From the NCBI GenBank assembly GCA_027943335.1, contig BSBK01008418.1:1-64000 (forward strand): 64,000 nt of DNA, read 5' to 3'. Below, one piece after another: positions 1 to 14,000 of the stretch. The notes under the pieces are model-generated. The model was not told the origin of the DNA. It saw only the letters and a list, made by a program, of their open reading frames with translations, and did no database searches. Source of the stretch: Chamaecyparis obtusa (taxonomy: Eukaryota > Streptophyta > Pinopsida > Cupressales > Cupressaceae). The position numbers and the translations under genes were made by a program. How positions within the stretch are numbered: the first letter of the stretch is position 1; each line of letters starts with the position of its first letter.

Positions 1-98
1 TATATATGTATGTATATATATATGTATATATATATATGTGTATGTATATATATGTATGTATATCTATATATATATATACATATGTGTGTGTGTGTGTG

Positions 99-133
<35 letters not shown>
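1..133. repeat. TA/TG microsatellite
   Basis: Alternating TA and TG runs, interspersed with TATG words, fill the first 133 bases and end in an uninterrupted (TG)n tract. The window starts inside the repeat, so its full length is unknown. Confidence 0.95.
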
Positions 134-1295
134 ATTGCTACAAATAATTATTTAAAATTTTAGATTTCAAAATAATGTTTATTTAAATGATATGATGTTT
201 ACTACTATATACTTACATAGTTGTTATAGATTATGCTTGATGTGATTGTACAAAATGAGACGAAGTCATAGTTACTCATTCTTGAGGTCCACAAGATGGT
301 GTTGTTCTCCTTCGCTATTTTCTACTATTTATGTCCATGTGATTTTTCTATTTATACCGTGAGTAGATACAACTAATGTTTACATATTTCAGTGAATAGG
401 TACTAGACACATTCTGCCTAAGCTACAGTTTTTGAGTCTGTCTATATCCCAAATAGTTACATTAGAGATAAATACATTTGTAATTTTTCATATTGAGCCA
501 ATATCATCCCTGTATGGATGATGTATCCATAATTGATATAGTATTCCCTCTTTTATGTTTGGATAAATACAAAATCTATTTGTACATTGTGATGTCCCAC
601 TACACGTGTTTGTGCATATTAGTTACTGCAACTATCATAGTTGAGTTAGAGCATTATGCATGATAATTTTGATTATTTAACGGTTATTTTATATTTGTAA
701 GCTAATTTTTTATAGTTGAATTCCATTTAATTGGAATTGATTTGATTTAACTTGGGAGGTCATTAGTGTGTTTTATTTATTTTAGTGATTTGTTTTAATT
801 TTATTTTTGGGTCTTTTTGGCAAAAAGTGTTATTTATTTGGAAAAAGAGTTATTTTTAACTCACTTTTCATTTTGAGTTTGGTGGAGAATTTGGAATTTT
901 CTCCAAATTGTTGTGGAGAAATTCACTCTTTTGTTCATGGTTATTAAATAGGTTGTTGAAATTTGGTGTTCGATGACTTGTTGGATATGTGTCATGAATA
1001 CTTCTATTTGTGTAGAGCCATTTAAGATTCTGCATGGGATTTATTTTATTCCACTCATTTTAGGTTTCTCCTCTAGATGTGAGGTGGGGATTTTGATATT
1101 TTATTTGTTTCCTAGTTATTTTAGTTGTTTCTTATTTTTAAATGCTTCATGGGATGAGAGTTAGTACTCACACACATTCTCGTGGTTTTCTATTACCTAG
1201 TTAGCTCTCTCTGAGTAACTAGGTTTGTATTTTTTTTATTTTGTACCATTATGCTACCTATTTTTCTATGTGAACCCAAAATAGGAATTTTAATT
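134..1295. other. AT-rich non-coding stretch, no gene seen
   Basis: I see no reading frame with recognisable protein character. The short frame at 973-1164 has a hydrophobic, low-complexity translation with no family signature. The stretch ends at the first copy of the short repeat flanking the 1314-3455 block. Confidence 0.6.
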
Positions 1296-3470
1296 AAAAG
1301 GTGTGTGTTTTTTACTAAGGGTGAAACAAGTTTTGATGGGGCCCTAAAACCCATTACAAATAATTTTTGGTAGGAACTCTAAACCAATACCACCTAGCTA
1401 CAGAGAATAGATCTTCAACCAATAATAGATGTACAATTAGAAAACAACCAGGAGCATAAAAAGTAAAACTAGGAAAGACTTTAGATACTATAAAGAAATA
1501 GGCCAAAACCCAATACCACAAAATATTACTTCAACTTAGTTGACAAAATGACTATTTTTCTAGTACCCAAGACCACAGACCTTGGGTTTTGACAAGGATC
1601 TCAAAACCTTACAAACTTCACCATCAGCTCTACATTAATAAACAAAAAGAAACTAGCTCAAAATAAGGGATTTTAATATGCTTCCCAAACCTATCTCAAT
1701 TTTAATGTGGAATCAAAAAACATCATGGGGTTTTGTTAGTCTCCCCAAACCATTACAAGAATCCTAAAGAGTTTTCTCAATGAAGGACTAGATGGGATAA
1801 ATGAAGAAGGTTTTGAAAGGATCCCCAAACCTTGATACTTTCACCAACCATCAAATGGTGGTTTGAAAACTTATTAGAATGACAAGACAATAATTTATAC
1901 CAATGGTTTTGGAAGGATCCGTTAACCATAAGATTGGGTTTTAAGCTAGTACCCAAAACCAACAGTAGCCTATCAATGATGGGTCTTCTTCTACACATCC
2001 ACTTCACTCCAAAGTAAACTTTCTCCATCTCAATAGAGCCTAAGGAGACATAAAAAAATAGGAGGAAATACCAACATCTAACCGAACCCCAAATTTAATA
2101 ACCAAGGAAGAGAAAAGCACTAAAAGAACTACTTCCAACCATTCCCATATGGTAAACCTTCACCTCAATAGAAGATTCCTTATCTCATTAGGAAAAGTAG
2201 AAAATAGCAGAAGGAGAGTAGAGAGTTGAACCAATCCTACAATCACCAAAGAGTTCTCCACCTCCATAGGAGATGACTCCACCTTTATAGGATTCAAAAA
2301 ATGGATGGAAGAGAGACAATGAGAAAAATCGTTAAGAGATATCACCATGGAAACTTAGGTAGACAAATAAACCTTAACAGACCTAGAAATAGAAACAAAA
2401 CTCTCCAAAGATGAACATATAGGCACCACAAAGCCACCCAGGAAGAAAATCATAGGAGGATAATACCAAACAAGATCAAACCCAAACAAAAAAACCTTTG
2501 CAAGAATGCATCAAGACTAAAGAAAATAACTCACACATCTCCAATCATCTGACCAGCGCAATACAAAGCACAAACTCCAACATTAATAGAGCTAGCTACT
2601 CCATGATCCAAAGTAAGGAAATCCCCCTAAGGATAAAACACAAGAAACAAGGGTAGAAGGGAGCATTTCCAAAGACCACCACTATGGTGAGAAAAGGATC
2701 TTTCCAAATCTAAATGCCACTACTTCCTAAGACTGAGGGATCTCATAAAATCCATATTACCCAATCAAGAAAAGACCACTAGACTCGCTGACAAAAACAC
2801 TGCAATACCCAAAAATAAATAGAGGCAGACCACATTAAAAGACAACATAACTCCCTTGAACCATAGCCCAAAATAGAGGCTCATGGACAACCAAAATACC
2901 AAGCTCATGTACACAACTTGGCATGAACAATCAAGAGATAAAAAAGAAACCAAAACCGGAGCCAGAATATCATAGACCACTTAGTATTTGTGTTGACATA
3001 CCATTAAGTGACATCCCTACTACCTCCATTACTATAGAATGAAGCATTATAGAATTGAGAACACCTATCAAAACCCCAAAATGGGCCATGAATGTCGAGC
3101 CATAAACCACACCAAACCAAAAATGAAGAAAGAATGCCTCAATTCTTCAAGAACACATGAAAATAGGAACATTGTACTCCTTGTATGCAAAGAAATACTA
3201 AATCCCCAAAGCTCCATACCGAACCTCCAAGATAGGGGAAAAAATAACCAAGCCTCCAAAATGCCAAAACCCCAAACCACTCAGCCTCCAAGAACATCAC
3301 TTTTATCCTCCCCATATTAATCTTCACCATCTTCATCCTTAGGAGCCCCCTCTATAGCTCCTCTAAAGCAGTGAAAAACCCTCAGATTCAAAATCCCACT
3401 CCCACTCCCACTCCTTCCCATCTCACTCCTCCTAGCATAGGATAGGTAAATTCATAAAAGGTGTGTTTTT
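1296..3470 (-). mobile_element. Possible retroposed insertion with imperfect flanking repeat
   Basis: The block 1314-3455 is flanked by near-identical words: AAAAGGTGTGTGTTTTTT at 1296-1313 and AAAAGGTGTGTTTTT at 3456-3470. They differ by one extra GT. A 15-18 bp flanking duplication with a T-run at the left edge would fit a minus-strand LINE or other poly(A) retroposon. Inside, the minus strand is rich in GGTTTTGG-type words, and a GGGAGT tandem lies near the presumed 5' end (about 3390-3420). No reverse transcriptase or endonuclease motif was found, so a truncated or non-autonomous element is inferred. A chance repeat is possible. Confidence 0.4.
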
Positions 3471-4150
3471 GGTCATATGAGAACCAGTGGGTATTCTTCT
3501 TTTCACTTCATTTAAAGTTTGACTTTTGAGATTTTTCATCAGTGCATAATTTTGTATGCCATCTAGAACATGTCAATCATCATGCTTGGCATGATTGAGG
3601 TTTTTATATTAGTATCCTATGCTGCATTGAGTAGGATTGTGGAATCAAAATGAAAGTGTCATTTCAACACTAAATGCTGATTTTGGAATCATTGCTAGAT
3701 TTTGCCAAAATTTGGTATTTTTATGCTTTTGACTTCCTCACTTGACTTTGGGGATGTGAGCCACATCTTGGAGTATTTAGGGATTTTTGTGTCCCATGTT
3801 TTTATATATTGGACCATCTTGGGATCCATTCTCTTGGCAATAAGGCCAATAGATTATGGTTGTGCATAATCTTTTTGCCTTGGTATCTTGGCCTTTTTTT
3901 GTTTTCTTTGGATTTTCATTGAGTTTTTTGATGTGTGTGTTTGAGACCATATCCTTGAGAATTTTTTATGCATGTCTACTTGACATGATCTTGAGAGATA
4001 CATAATCTTAGTTTGGGTCTGATTGAGCTCTTCTCATATTTGATGGAAGCTTGACTTTGAGCCCTTTGTAGTCTCATGGCTATTATTGTGGCTTTTTCCC
4101 CTATGTTTTTATACTAAATGCTTGAGGTTGATCTTCCATGTGATATGTGT
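3471..4150. other. Non-coding stretch, nothing recognised
   Basis: T-rich sequence with no open frame of note, no inverted ends and no similarity to other parts of the window that I could see. Confidence 0.5.
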
Positions 4151-5030
4151 AGGAAATAAGGTAGCAAGCAACTAAGAGGGTGGGGTGTAGGGGGGGTGGT
4201 GAATTAGTTGCACCAAAAAACTCAAATACTCTACGACCCTTAAACCCTTATGTATAAAACCATTAGATACCAAAAACATGAAACCCTTAACACAAATATA
4301 CTTATACACAATTAATAATCAATAAAGATGGTATGAACTAGTCAAAAAACATCCATAGCACATAACACAAATAGTTTTCATGTAGAAACCCAAATTAGGG
4401 TGAAAAATATAGTGGAGCTTGAGCCCACAATAAGACTAGTACTTTGTTATAAGTACAATCTTATTAAAAATATAGAATGCACATAATTCATTAACTCAGT
4501 AGGAACATAAGCCAAGAACATCCTTAGGCATCAAGAATAACAAATAAACATCTAACCCTTCTAGATCATCAAATTATGTTAGCAATAGTTGCCACCCATC
4601 AATAATATTGACCTCATCAACTGAAACACTTGTAAATGCCTTGCAGGCCTTTATAATCACTAGGCCTTTGAGATGAAGATACATATCCATATCTTTAATG
4701 CAATACCACCTGCACAACCAAAGATCTTATTTTGATCATGTGTGGAAAACTAATCTCTGCAACTCTATTACAGTGGAAGATAGTAAAGTATTTAGTCACC
4801 ATCTGTGATCTCATAAATGACCTCTACATCATCCCCTACATAATTTACCTCTACAAACTCTACATCATCCCCTGAGGTACATAACTCCTCATCTTCAGTA
4901 ACCTCTTCTTGTCATACCTCTTAACATACTATTCCTTTGAAAAAACTACCTAACACACATGTTGACAGCAATGCCAACACATCAAACTTACCAACAATCT
5001 CCTTGTTTTGCATTGATGGAAATATGTAAT
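4151..5030 (-). mobile_element. LTR-like fragment, antisense
   Basis: Near 4170-4215 the plus strand has a purine-rich G-run followed by GGTGAATTAGTTGCACC. This is the antisense form of the C-rich end (GATTCACCCCCC-like) common in plant Ty1/copia LTRs. Downstream comes a 'gaaaccc...ggtgaaaaa' block at 4385-4412, seen in comparable form after the similar signals at 5032 and 19048. No internal coding region is attached. The call rests on the shared layout only. Confidence 0.35.
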
Positions 5031-5936
5031 TGTTGGATTATGAAGAAGGGAGGTGAATCAGTAATCCTTGATTCTCTTTACCTCTACAAACTTTTCTATG
5101 ATTAAATTATTCAAACAAAATTCACTATTTACCAATAATAGTAAATAAACTTTAACAATCAACAAGTCTTTCACATAAATCATTCATCACATGTAACAAC
5201 CGTATTTAATGAGGAATTCCAACTTTGGGAAAAACCACTGTAGGAATTGTCACCCACTAAAAAAATACTCTTCAGAAGTACGCTTAGTTAAGATCCAATC
5301 TGGTTAAAGATTACAATACACAATGTTATGTGTGACCCGGTCAAGGGATTTACCTCAGATCTGTTAGGCTATTCACCCTGTTAGGAGTGGCCTCATAAAA
5401 GGACTTTTAACACTCTTTAGAATGTTACCTTTTACAATAATTTTACAATTTAAGACGGTTAAGTCTACTTGGTTAGGACATTTCTCTGTTACAAATGCTA
5501 ATAAGAAATAGTAAATAAATTGACCTATAAATTTGCAACTATCATTTTCATAATCAAATCCTTTATGCACTCTTCTATCTTAACTTCAATCCTTCACTTT
5601 CCACAGGCTTCAACACTTCATCAAATTCTAGTTTCTGACTCAGAACCTATCTTTTCCTTCTTCATTGTATCATTTGGTGACTTATCAAATCTTCAATATG
5701 CCAGCCATTTGTTCATAGAAATTCATCCTTTATATAGACTTCCTTTTGCCACTTAAACACCTTTATAAATTAAATTTTTCTTTGATCAATCTTAGTTGTT
5801 CAATCCATTTCACAAACTTATTCAATGTATTTGGATCTCGATAACACATTTTACCTTCACCTCAACACTTGAACTTTCTCAAAACTTGTTCCTTTTATTT
5901 TAACCATTTAAATATAATCCATAGATCATCATCACA
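5031..5936 (-). mobile_element. Second LTR-like fragment, antisense
   Basis: TTGTTGGATTATGAAGAAGG followed by GAGGTGAATCAG at 5032-5067 repeats the layout of the 4.17 kb and 19.05 kb signals: an LTR terminus read backwards, a G-rich box, then GGTGAATCA. The 'gggaaaaaccact' block follows at about 5226. The three copies are divergent members of a layout, not close duplicates. No coding region is visible. The short frames at 5373-5756 have no family signature. Confidence 0.35.
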
Positions 5937-6997
5937 AATTTTCCTAATCGTAGATCTCTCTAGCTAACTTTCCTTATCATCATAACCTTCCAGCTCATCA
6001 TAGCTAATCATTAAATGTCATTCTGATCCTTGTATTTAATTTTTTTCCCTGCTCGGTGGATAACTCTAAATTTTATTTAACTTTGCTCGATACCTAAAAT
6101 CTTCTTTTCTCAATGTCTTGAGTTTCTTTGCCTTTACCAAAACTTACTCCTCTTACCAAATTACTTTTCCTCTTTACCGAGTGACTTTTCCTGCTCGGTA
6201 GCCAAAACTATTTTATTTACTGAGTTGTCAAATCCTCATTACCATTATTTACCAATTTGATATAACAATATGATAGATGCTCTATTAGGCCCCATTTTGT
6301 CATTTTTTATATTTCATGTTCATTATGCTTGATCCAGCAACCCATCTCCTTTATTTCTAGCATCTTTTCCTCCTTTCTAGCTTTTAGTTTAAATTTGGGC
6401 CTGTTCTTGGAGGAAAAGGATTCCATGGGCATCGTCTTCCCTAAGGTTTGGCCCAAAAAAAATCTAGGGTCTTATCCCATATATTTAGAACCATGTTAGC
6501 CTCCATCAATTTTTAAACCCCAAATATTGTCAAAGGTATATAAAAGAAATCTTTCTATCTTTATGTTGGTAACCATGATCAATATTTAAGGTGTTTCCTA
6601 CAATTTTGCATGCAAGCATTAAAGATCAAATTTTCAAGAATTCATCAAGCATTTCAAGATATTTTCAAGGCAATATCTTCCATTGTAGCAAGTTTCTCTC
6701 CAATAGTGGCTTGGTAGAGGATTTACCAATCACCCAAGAAGATCTTTTATTCATATACATGTGTTTTGTCCATCCATTCTTCAAGGAAAGATTCCATCAA
6801 CCATGACAATATCAAATATCTTTGAGGAGTATTCAAGAATCTATGCATTTGTGAAAAACATCCTTGGTTCCTTCTTACATTCTAAGATTGAAAGTCAACA
6901 TACAACTATATTCAAGAAACATAAAAACATCTTCATAGACATCATGATCTCAATATTAATTTATGAAGGAATACTCATTTGCAAGGTAGATCTACTA

Positions 6998-7976
6998 GGT
7001 ATGTGCAAGATGATGGTATGCCAAAAAGTGGCGATGTGAAAAAGAAGTCCTCATTGATAGACTCTTTGAAAAACAAATATAACTTTCAAACAGTATAACA
7101 TTTTTGAAATCTGAAATATATATCACATTCTATGCTTCACCTAATACAATAATAATAAACAATTCTTTCAATTTGATGAATTTTGGACTAAGTTAAGCTG
7201 GTCAGACACGAGAGTTTTTATATTTAGGAAAATTTGTAGAAAAAAAATCATAATTAATTATTTACTTGGAAAAAAAATACAAAAATATATACATCACATC
7301 TGGACACGAGTCTACTACTTTTATTTAGAATCTTATAAAAAACTATTATCATTTGATTTTGTTTAATGTGGTCAAACATACACCTACTTCTTATCTTTCT
7401 AGTCCTAATTGATAGACTTATTGAAAAATAGTTATAACTTTCAAACTGTATAACATTTTTGAAGTCCAAAATATGTGTCACATTCTATGATTTTCCTACT
7501 ACAAGAAAAAAAAATTTAAAAAATCAATTTAATAAATTTTAGACTAAGTTAATGTGGTCAGACACGAGAGTTTTTGTATTCTGGAAAAGTTGTAGAAGAA
7601 AAATCATAATTAATTATTTACTTGGAAAAACATTAAACAAAAATATGTGTCACATTCAGACATGAGTCTACTACTTAGATCTCATTTGATTGTGTTTAAG
7701 GTGGTCATACATACACCTACTTCTTCTTCTTTTTTGCAATTTTTGTACTACTACATTGAAATTTGAAATTTTCAACATATAGAATAATTGTTTTTCAAAA
7801 AAGGCCTAGTATCTTAGAAACTAAATTCAATTTTCTACATATTCTCTTGTTACATATTTTTGATATAACATTTATAACCTGTTCAAATTTTTATGTCAAC
7901 TTTCCTAAACCTGATTTTATGAATTTTCGTTGCCACTTAAGGGTCTAGTTTCGCATACCATGATCCTACACATACC
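6998..7976. mobile_element. 979 bp TIR element (MITE-like), 6 bp target duplication
   Basis: The ends are inverted repeats. The left starts GGTATGTGCAAGATGATGG; the right, reverse-complemented, starts GGTATGTGTAGGATCATGG. They agree at 21 of the first 24 positions. The element is flanked by CTACTA at 6992-6997 and 7977-7982, while the right copy of the duplicated unit has a single CTACTA (10253-10258) at the same place. That is an empty site and fixes both boundaries. No transposase-like frame is present, so the element is non-autonomous. A 6 bp duplication does not clearly match the usual 8 bp (hAT), 9 bp (Mutator) or 3 bp (CACTA, Harbinger) lengths. Confidence 0.85.
7045..7730. repeat. Two direct repeats of about 350 bp inside the TIR element
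   Basis: 7045-7400 and 7401-7730 repeat the same series of words: 'attgatagact', 'ataactttcaaac-gtataacattttt', 'cacattctatg', 'gtggtcagacacgagagttttt', 'atcataattaattatttacttgg', 'gtctactactt' and 'acacctacttctt'. The body of the 979 bp element is thus mostly one tandem duplication with moderate divergence between copies. Confidence 0.85.
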
Positions 7977-10900
7977 CTACTATTTACCTTTACATTTACT
8001 TCATTTTCTTTCATGCGATTGCATTTATATTTCAAGGTTGATTCTTCAACAAAGATTTGACTAAGTAAAACCCCTTCAACCTAACATTTTTACATTTTTT
8101 CTATTTTCAAGAATAGATGGAAAACCTATTAGTACTTAATTTTAAAAGTACTAGATCTGACAAAAATTCTACGATTGAGATAGGCTGAAAACACTAGGAC
8201 CATGTTAGATTTTTCAGCCTCTTCTTGGGAATAGGATGGCCAAGGCATCTTCGTAGTAATATGATGGTTGGGGCATGCACTTCCCTGTAATTTGGCTCCA
8301 AACTAAAACCATAGGTTAGTACTATCATCTGGTTGTTTCTTTTAGTACTTACATGTTATAGTTTGCTTTTTGACAATTTTTGTTTGTTAAAACTTGTCGT
8401 ATTTTCTTATTGATCCATCTATCTTACATTACCTTATTATATTACCCTAAATATAACTCATCCTAATCATTATGATGAAGGATCGTTACAGTCATTTAGT
8501 GTTTAAATCCTACTTGAGCCTATTTGATCACATTCCTTCTGATTATGCATTAGGAAAAGGTGGATAATCAAGTGTTGAACTTCTTTCCATCAACAACAAA
8601 ATCATGAATTGCATAATATTATCTTTCACTATATGCAAGGACTACTAAAAATTATTTGGAGAATTTCTATAGGTGACTATGATGAATCAAACTCTTGAAA
8701 ATAGTTATAAACTCATAAGAATCTTATTTTGATTGTGATGATGAAATTTATTTTCTTTATATATATCCCTTTTATTTATTCCTTTCAAACAATTGCTTTG
8801 AGGGTTTACTTTTCTTATATTTTTCACTGTTAATAGTGTGTACAAGTTTTGCCTCCTTAAGAATTTTATTTTTACTTTGGAATTAGTTTAAGGAATGGTA
8901 GGAGAAATAGTCATTGTTATGGTCTCCTTCTCTCAGTCATCTTAGCATAGTGATATTTTATTACAAATTACTCACCTTGCACATTCTTATTCTTATGAAA
9001 CCATGTGATAAAAATTCCTTCATAGGTACCAAACCTTTATTCATTAGGATCAGTCAATGTTTGTAATAAAATGTCAACATAACCAACCCAAGCAACTCTA
9101 GAGATCTCATAAGGTATTCTACACATCCAATGGTGTCTATAAATAATAATTTTAATGTAGCATAAGTCCTTATGGACCATGAATTTTCCTAATCGTAGAT
9201 CTCTCTAGCTAACTTTCCTGATCATCATAACCTTCGATCTCATCATAGCTAATCATTAAATGTCATTCTGATCCTTGTATTTAATTTTTTTCCTTTCTTG
9301 ATGGATAACTCTGAATTTTAGTTAACTTTTCTCGGTACCTAAAATCTTCTTTTCTCAATGTCTTGAGTTCCTTTGCCTTTACCAAAACTTACTCTTCTCT
9401 TACCAAATTACTTTTCCTCTTTATCGAGTAACTTTTCCTGCTCGGTAGCCAAAACTATTTTGCTTACCGACTTGTCAAATCCTCATTACCATTCTTTACC
9501 AATTTGATATAACAATATGATAGATTCTCTATTAGGCCCCATTTTGTCATTTGTGATATTTCATGTTCATTATGCTTGATCCAACAACCCATCTCCTTTA
9601 TTTCTAGCATCTTTTCCTCCTTCCTAGCTTGTAGTTTAAATTTGGGCCTCTTCTTGGAGGAAAACGATTCCATGGGCATCATCTTCCCTAAGGTTTGGCC
9701 CAAAAAAAATTATAGGGTCTTATCCCATCTATTTAGTGGGATTTCTTTAACCATGTTAGGCTCCTTCAATTTATAAACCCCAAAATATTGTGAGAGGTAT
9801 ATAAAATAAATCTTTCTATCCTTATTTTGGTAACCATGATCAATATTTTAGGTGTTTCCTACAATTTTGCATCCAAGCATTCAAGATCAAATTTTCAAGA
9901 ATTCACCAAGCATTTCAAGATATTTTCAAGGCAATATATTCCATTGTAGAAAGTTTCTCTCCTATGGTGGCTTGGTAGAGGATTTCTCAATCACGCAACA
10001 AGACCTTTTATCCATTTGCATGTGTTTCGTCCATCCATTCTTCAAGGAAAGAGTCCATCAACCATGACAATATCAAATATCTTTGAGGAGTATTCAAGAA
10101 TCTATGCATTTGTGAGAAACATCCTTGGTTCCTTCTTACATTCTAAGATTGAAAGTCAACATACAACTATATTCAAGAAACATAAAAACATCTTCATAGG
10201 CATCATGATCTCAATATTAATTTATGAAGGTATACTCATTTACAAGGTAGATCTACTATTTACCTTTACATTTAGTTCATTTTCTTTCATGTGATTGCAT
10301 TTATATTTCAAGTTTGATTCTTCAACAAAGATTTGACTAAGTAAAACCCCTTCAACCTAACATTTTTACATTTTTCTATTTTCAAGAATAGATGGAAAAC
10401 CTATTAGTACTTAATTTTGAAAGTACCAAATCTGACAAAAATTCTACAATTGAGATAGGCTGAAAACACTAGGACCATGATATATTTTTTAGCCTCTTCT
10501 TGGGAATAGGATGGACAAGGCATCTTCCTAGTAATATGATGGTGGAGGCATACACTTCCTTGTAATTTGGTTGCAAACTAAAACCATAGGTTAGTACTAT
10601 CATTTGGTTATTTCTTTTAGTACTTACCTATTACAGTCTCCTTTTTGACAATTGTTGTTTGTTAAAACTTGTCATATTTTCTTATTGATCCATCTATCTT
10701 ACATTACCTTATCATATTATGGTGACCCCACAATAGTGGGTTACACTTTTTTAGACATGCTGATTTTTGCTGAGATAACACATTTTTAATAAAATATGAT
10801 TATTTACGCCTTGAGAGGTTCCATTTGAAGGAATTAATTACAAATGGTTAGCTCAAAGCCTCTAAGATAAAAAAAACATTGATATAACATTTATACTCCT

Positions 10901-11022
10901 CATTCATACCTGCAATGGTGTCTCCTTCGCACCTATTAAAATGCTGACAAGATCACTTTGACTTTATCTTTTGGCAAATCAGATGAATCCATTTGACAAA
11001 CTTATCTATGTAGTAAGGTACT

Positions 11023-14000
11023 TGTTGTCACTAGGGATTGCACCCGAGTATGGATAAGTGTAGAACCTAGCAATCCCATGAAACATGGGACTATTCTCAG
11101 GTTGTGGGTAACCTATCCGAGAATAGACCTCTGAATTAGGGGCTGGCTTCCCCTTGAATCACCTAAAACTTGAACTGAACTTTGAAGGAAAAGGGAGAGA
11201 GAGTGCATGAAATTGAAACTAAACTAAGGTGATTCGCCAAACATGATAGATCCATAGATTGAATCAAAACTCACAATGACACTTGAAAACCCTATGATTC
11301 ACAACCTGACCCTATTGCCTTGACAATCCTTGAAATAAAGAGGTATTTAGATTAAAAGAAGGGAAAAACTCCCACAACTTAAAACCAAATTTACATAGAT
11401 TAGAACAACAATTGCAAAACACCTTCTTGAATATTCAACTTGAAAAACGTGCAAAGTAAAGGATGACAAAATCACAATAACTTTGACATGAATTCAAATA
11501 GGAAAATTCAAAAAATAACAGGGATGAGAAGGAATACTATTTTGATTTCAATGAAAGGAGCCAAGTACATCAATCTGCTTCACCAAAGCTACAAATATTC
11601 ACCTCCAAGAAAGAGGGAAAGAAGAACTACCCTCAATCATAGAAGTGAGAGGTATAAAAAGTAATCCTAGGAATCTACATCATGACCCACACCTCCTAAA
11701 AATAGGAAATAACTTCTTATAGGGTTATAAAAGCTCCATATTAAATCCAGATGCCAGATTCCTAAGATTCTAGGAGGACGAGGAAAGTGAGACCCCTAAA
11801 AATAGTTAGTCAAAGAAGACTAATCTACTCACTAAGTCATGCTCTATAAATCATATTCTAACAAGGGTTTATAAAAACACCACTTACCGATATCTTACAA
11901 TAAAACTTTTGCAATGACTTATCATTCTAAAAATGACCCCTATTGAGATGCAAAATGGATTTAATAAGTCTCCAAAAATGGTTCTCAACCCAATATTAAA
12001 AAGGGGAAAACACATTTTAAGAGTATCTATATTTTTACAAATCCACCTATGCTAACAACATGGATTATCACATATTCAAAATATTCTCACCCAAAAAAAA
12101 AAATGGGGAAAACATATAATCCATCTTCATACATCATATACCCTAGCATATTGTATCCCAACCTAATGACTTATCAAAATTCCCACCAAGGCTTAAGACA
12201 CATAGCAAAATAAAAGATAAATGAATCTCGACCCAACAAAGGGGAGAAAAGAAAATATCAAAAGCCATTCTATTCAAAACCCTTTGGTGGCTGGCACTGT
12301 AGACCTCTTCATCTAACATATGGAAAGTTTCTAACTCCACTAGTACTCTGCACTTGATTTTTGGGTTGGATATGGAAACAACAGTCCTTTTCTTCATGGC
12401 ATCAGTATTTTGAAGTAGGCTCAATTCTGAGTATTCAAGGCATCTCTATTATTTTTATTTACTTTCACTAGCATCAAGAAGTTGAAATTCTCTGCATTAT
12501 GAGGGCATAGGTGTGACTTCACCTCTGTATTCTGATTGTGTTTGGCTCCTTTGAGGGCTTCATGTAATGAGTCTATTAGCATTTTGATTCATGTATTTCT
12601 GATGTTTATTGTCATGGCCTTCTCTGTTTCTATGATAGCCCATGCCAAAGCAAGCTAGGGCATCGATATCTATTATGTTTTAAATTTCCTTTGTATTCAA
12701 GGGCATAGATGTGACTTCACCTCTATTTTATATTCCATTTGTATTGAAAGTAAGGGCACTGTGAATATGTTGCTTGAACCTATGTATGTTGTGTCATTGA
12801 TGGAGATTTGGTAGCCCATTAATATTAGGGCATCATTTTGATATGCCATGAGTAATGTTAGGGCATCAATACCCCTTTTACATTCACTATTTGATGGTCA
12901 TCTAGAGAAAATATCTGTATAAAACCAAGCTCATGTTGATGCTACATGAGGGTTCCATCTATAAGCTAGGGCACAGGTTTCTGATTGTTCACCCTTGAGT
13001 GTATCTCGTTGTTGTTGTTTTCAACTACTACATGCTAGCATTTTTCTATTGATACTTGCTACTGTTCATGAATAGCCCGAGAACTAGGGCATTGTGAGCT
13101 ATTGGTGGGCTTGAAGCTATGGCACTGTTGCTCATTATTGGTGTTGTTTGTAATTGCCACATTCTATTTTGAACTTTCATCCTCACTGCAATATTTGAAA
13201 TGTGGTGTCGTGAAGGCCATACCACTACTTTAGACCTGGTGTAGCCCGTGAAATATGTACCATCTCTACTCGGCATTTGATGACCCTAGCCTACTGCATT
13301 TCTATCTACTGTATTTGATACATCTGTGAATGATGTGTATTATGATCAGTCATTTTGTTGTTCAGAGCTATTGCATCATGTTTGAACTCATGCACCATTG
13401 TTTAGGATTTTCGCCCCTATTTTATCTCATATAAAGGCCATGCATAGCTCGTGAGTTGGTCTATGTCATCTTCTGCTGGAGGCCCGAGAGCTAGGCACAG
13501 TTTCTCTATAGTCCATTCTTTTAGATCTTTCTACTGCTAGCATTTGCACCATCATGTTCATTAATATACGCAAAGACATTAACAAATCTACAAGTCTGCT
13601 AACATATAAACCATCAAAGTCTTTATAATCACTTATCAATGGCCCATGATAAAGTTGATCCCATGTAGACTGCTATTGATTATGGATCAACAGGATGTAT
13701 CATTGTCATCTATAAGACACATAGACTGTTGTGCATGATGAAGCCACTATTATCTTAGTTTTTTGTTATCAATGGGCTTTGTACCAACATCTTTGTACAT
13801 CCCTCTCTTTAATACTAAGCATCACTACTCTTAATATAATCATTGTGTTAGCCCCCGTACAGTCCCCTAGCCATTACTTAGATTGATGCCTCATCTAAGA
13901 GTTGTAGTTCCCTTCATGAACCATTCACGATCATGATTTCTTTGATAATGACACCTTTTTTCTCTTTTGACATTAATGACAACTTTTGAACAGTCTTACA

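Larger units (their letters stand above)
5937..9181. repeat. Left copy of tandem duplicated unit
   Basis: This 3,245 bp copy matches 9182-16630 from end to end once the insertions are removed, leaving about 2.26 kb of shared sequence. It starts at AATTTTCCTAATCGTAGATC (5937) and ends at GACCATGAA, where the second copy begins. It differs from the right copy by scattered substitutions and by the 979 bp insertion at 6998-7976. Parts resemble the LTR of the gag-only element at 54.2-55.0 kb, for example the 'aagtttctctcc-atggtggct-ggtagagga' stretch and the later 'cctttcaac' stretch. The unit may therefore derive from an old LTR. The small frames in it (6591-6806 and its twin 9852-10067) have no recognisable domain and I do not call them genes. 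Confidence 0.85.

Noticed and set aside
5937..9181. Genes in the twin frames 6591-6806 / 9852-10067 and 6761-7039 / 10016-10294
   Set aside because: The frames are kept only because the DNA is duplicated. The translations have no domain and resemble the LTR-like non-coding stretch at 54.6 kb.
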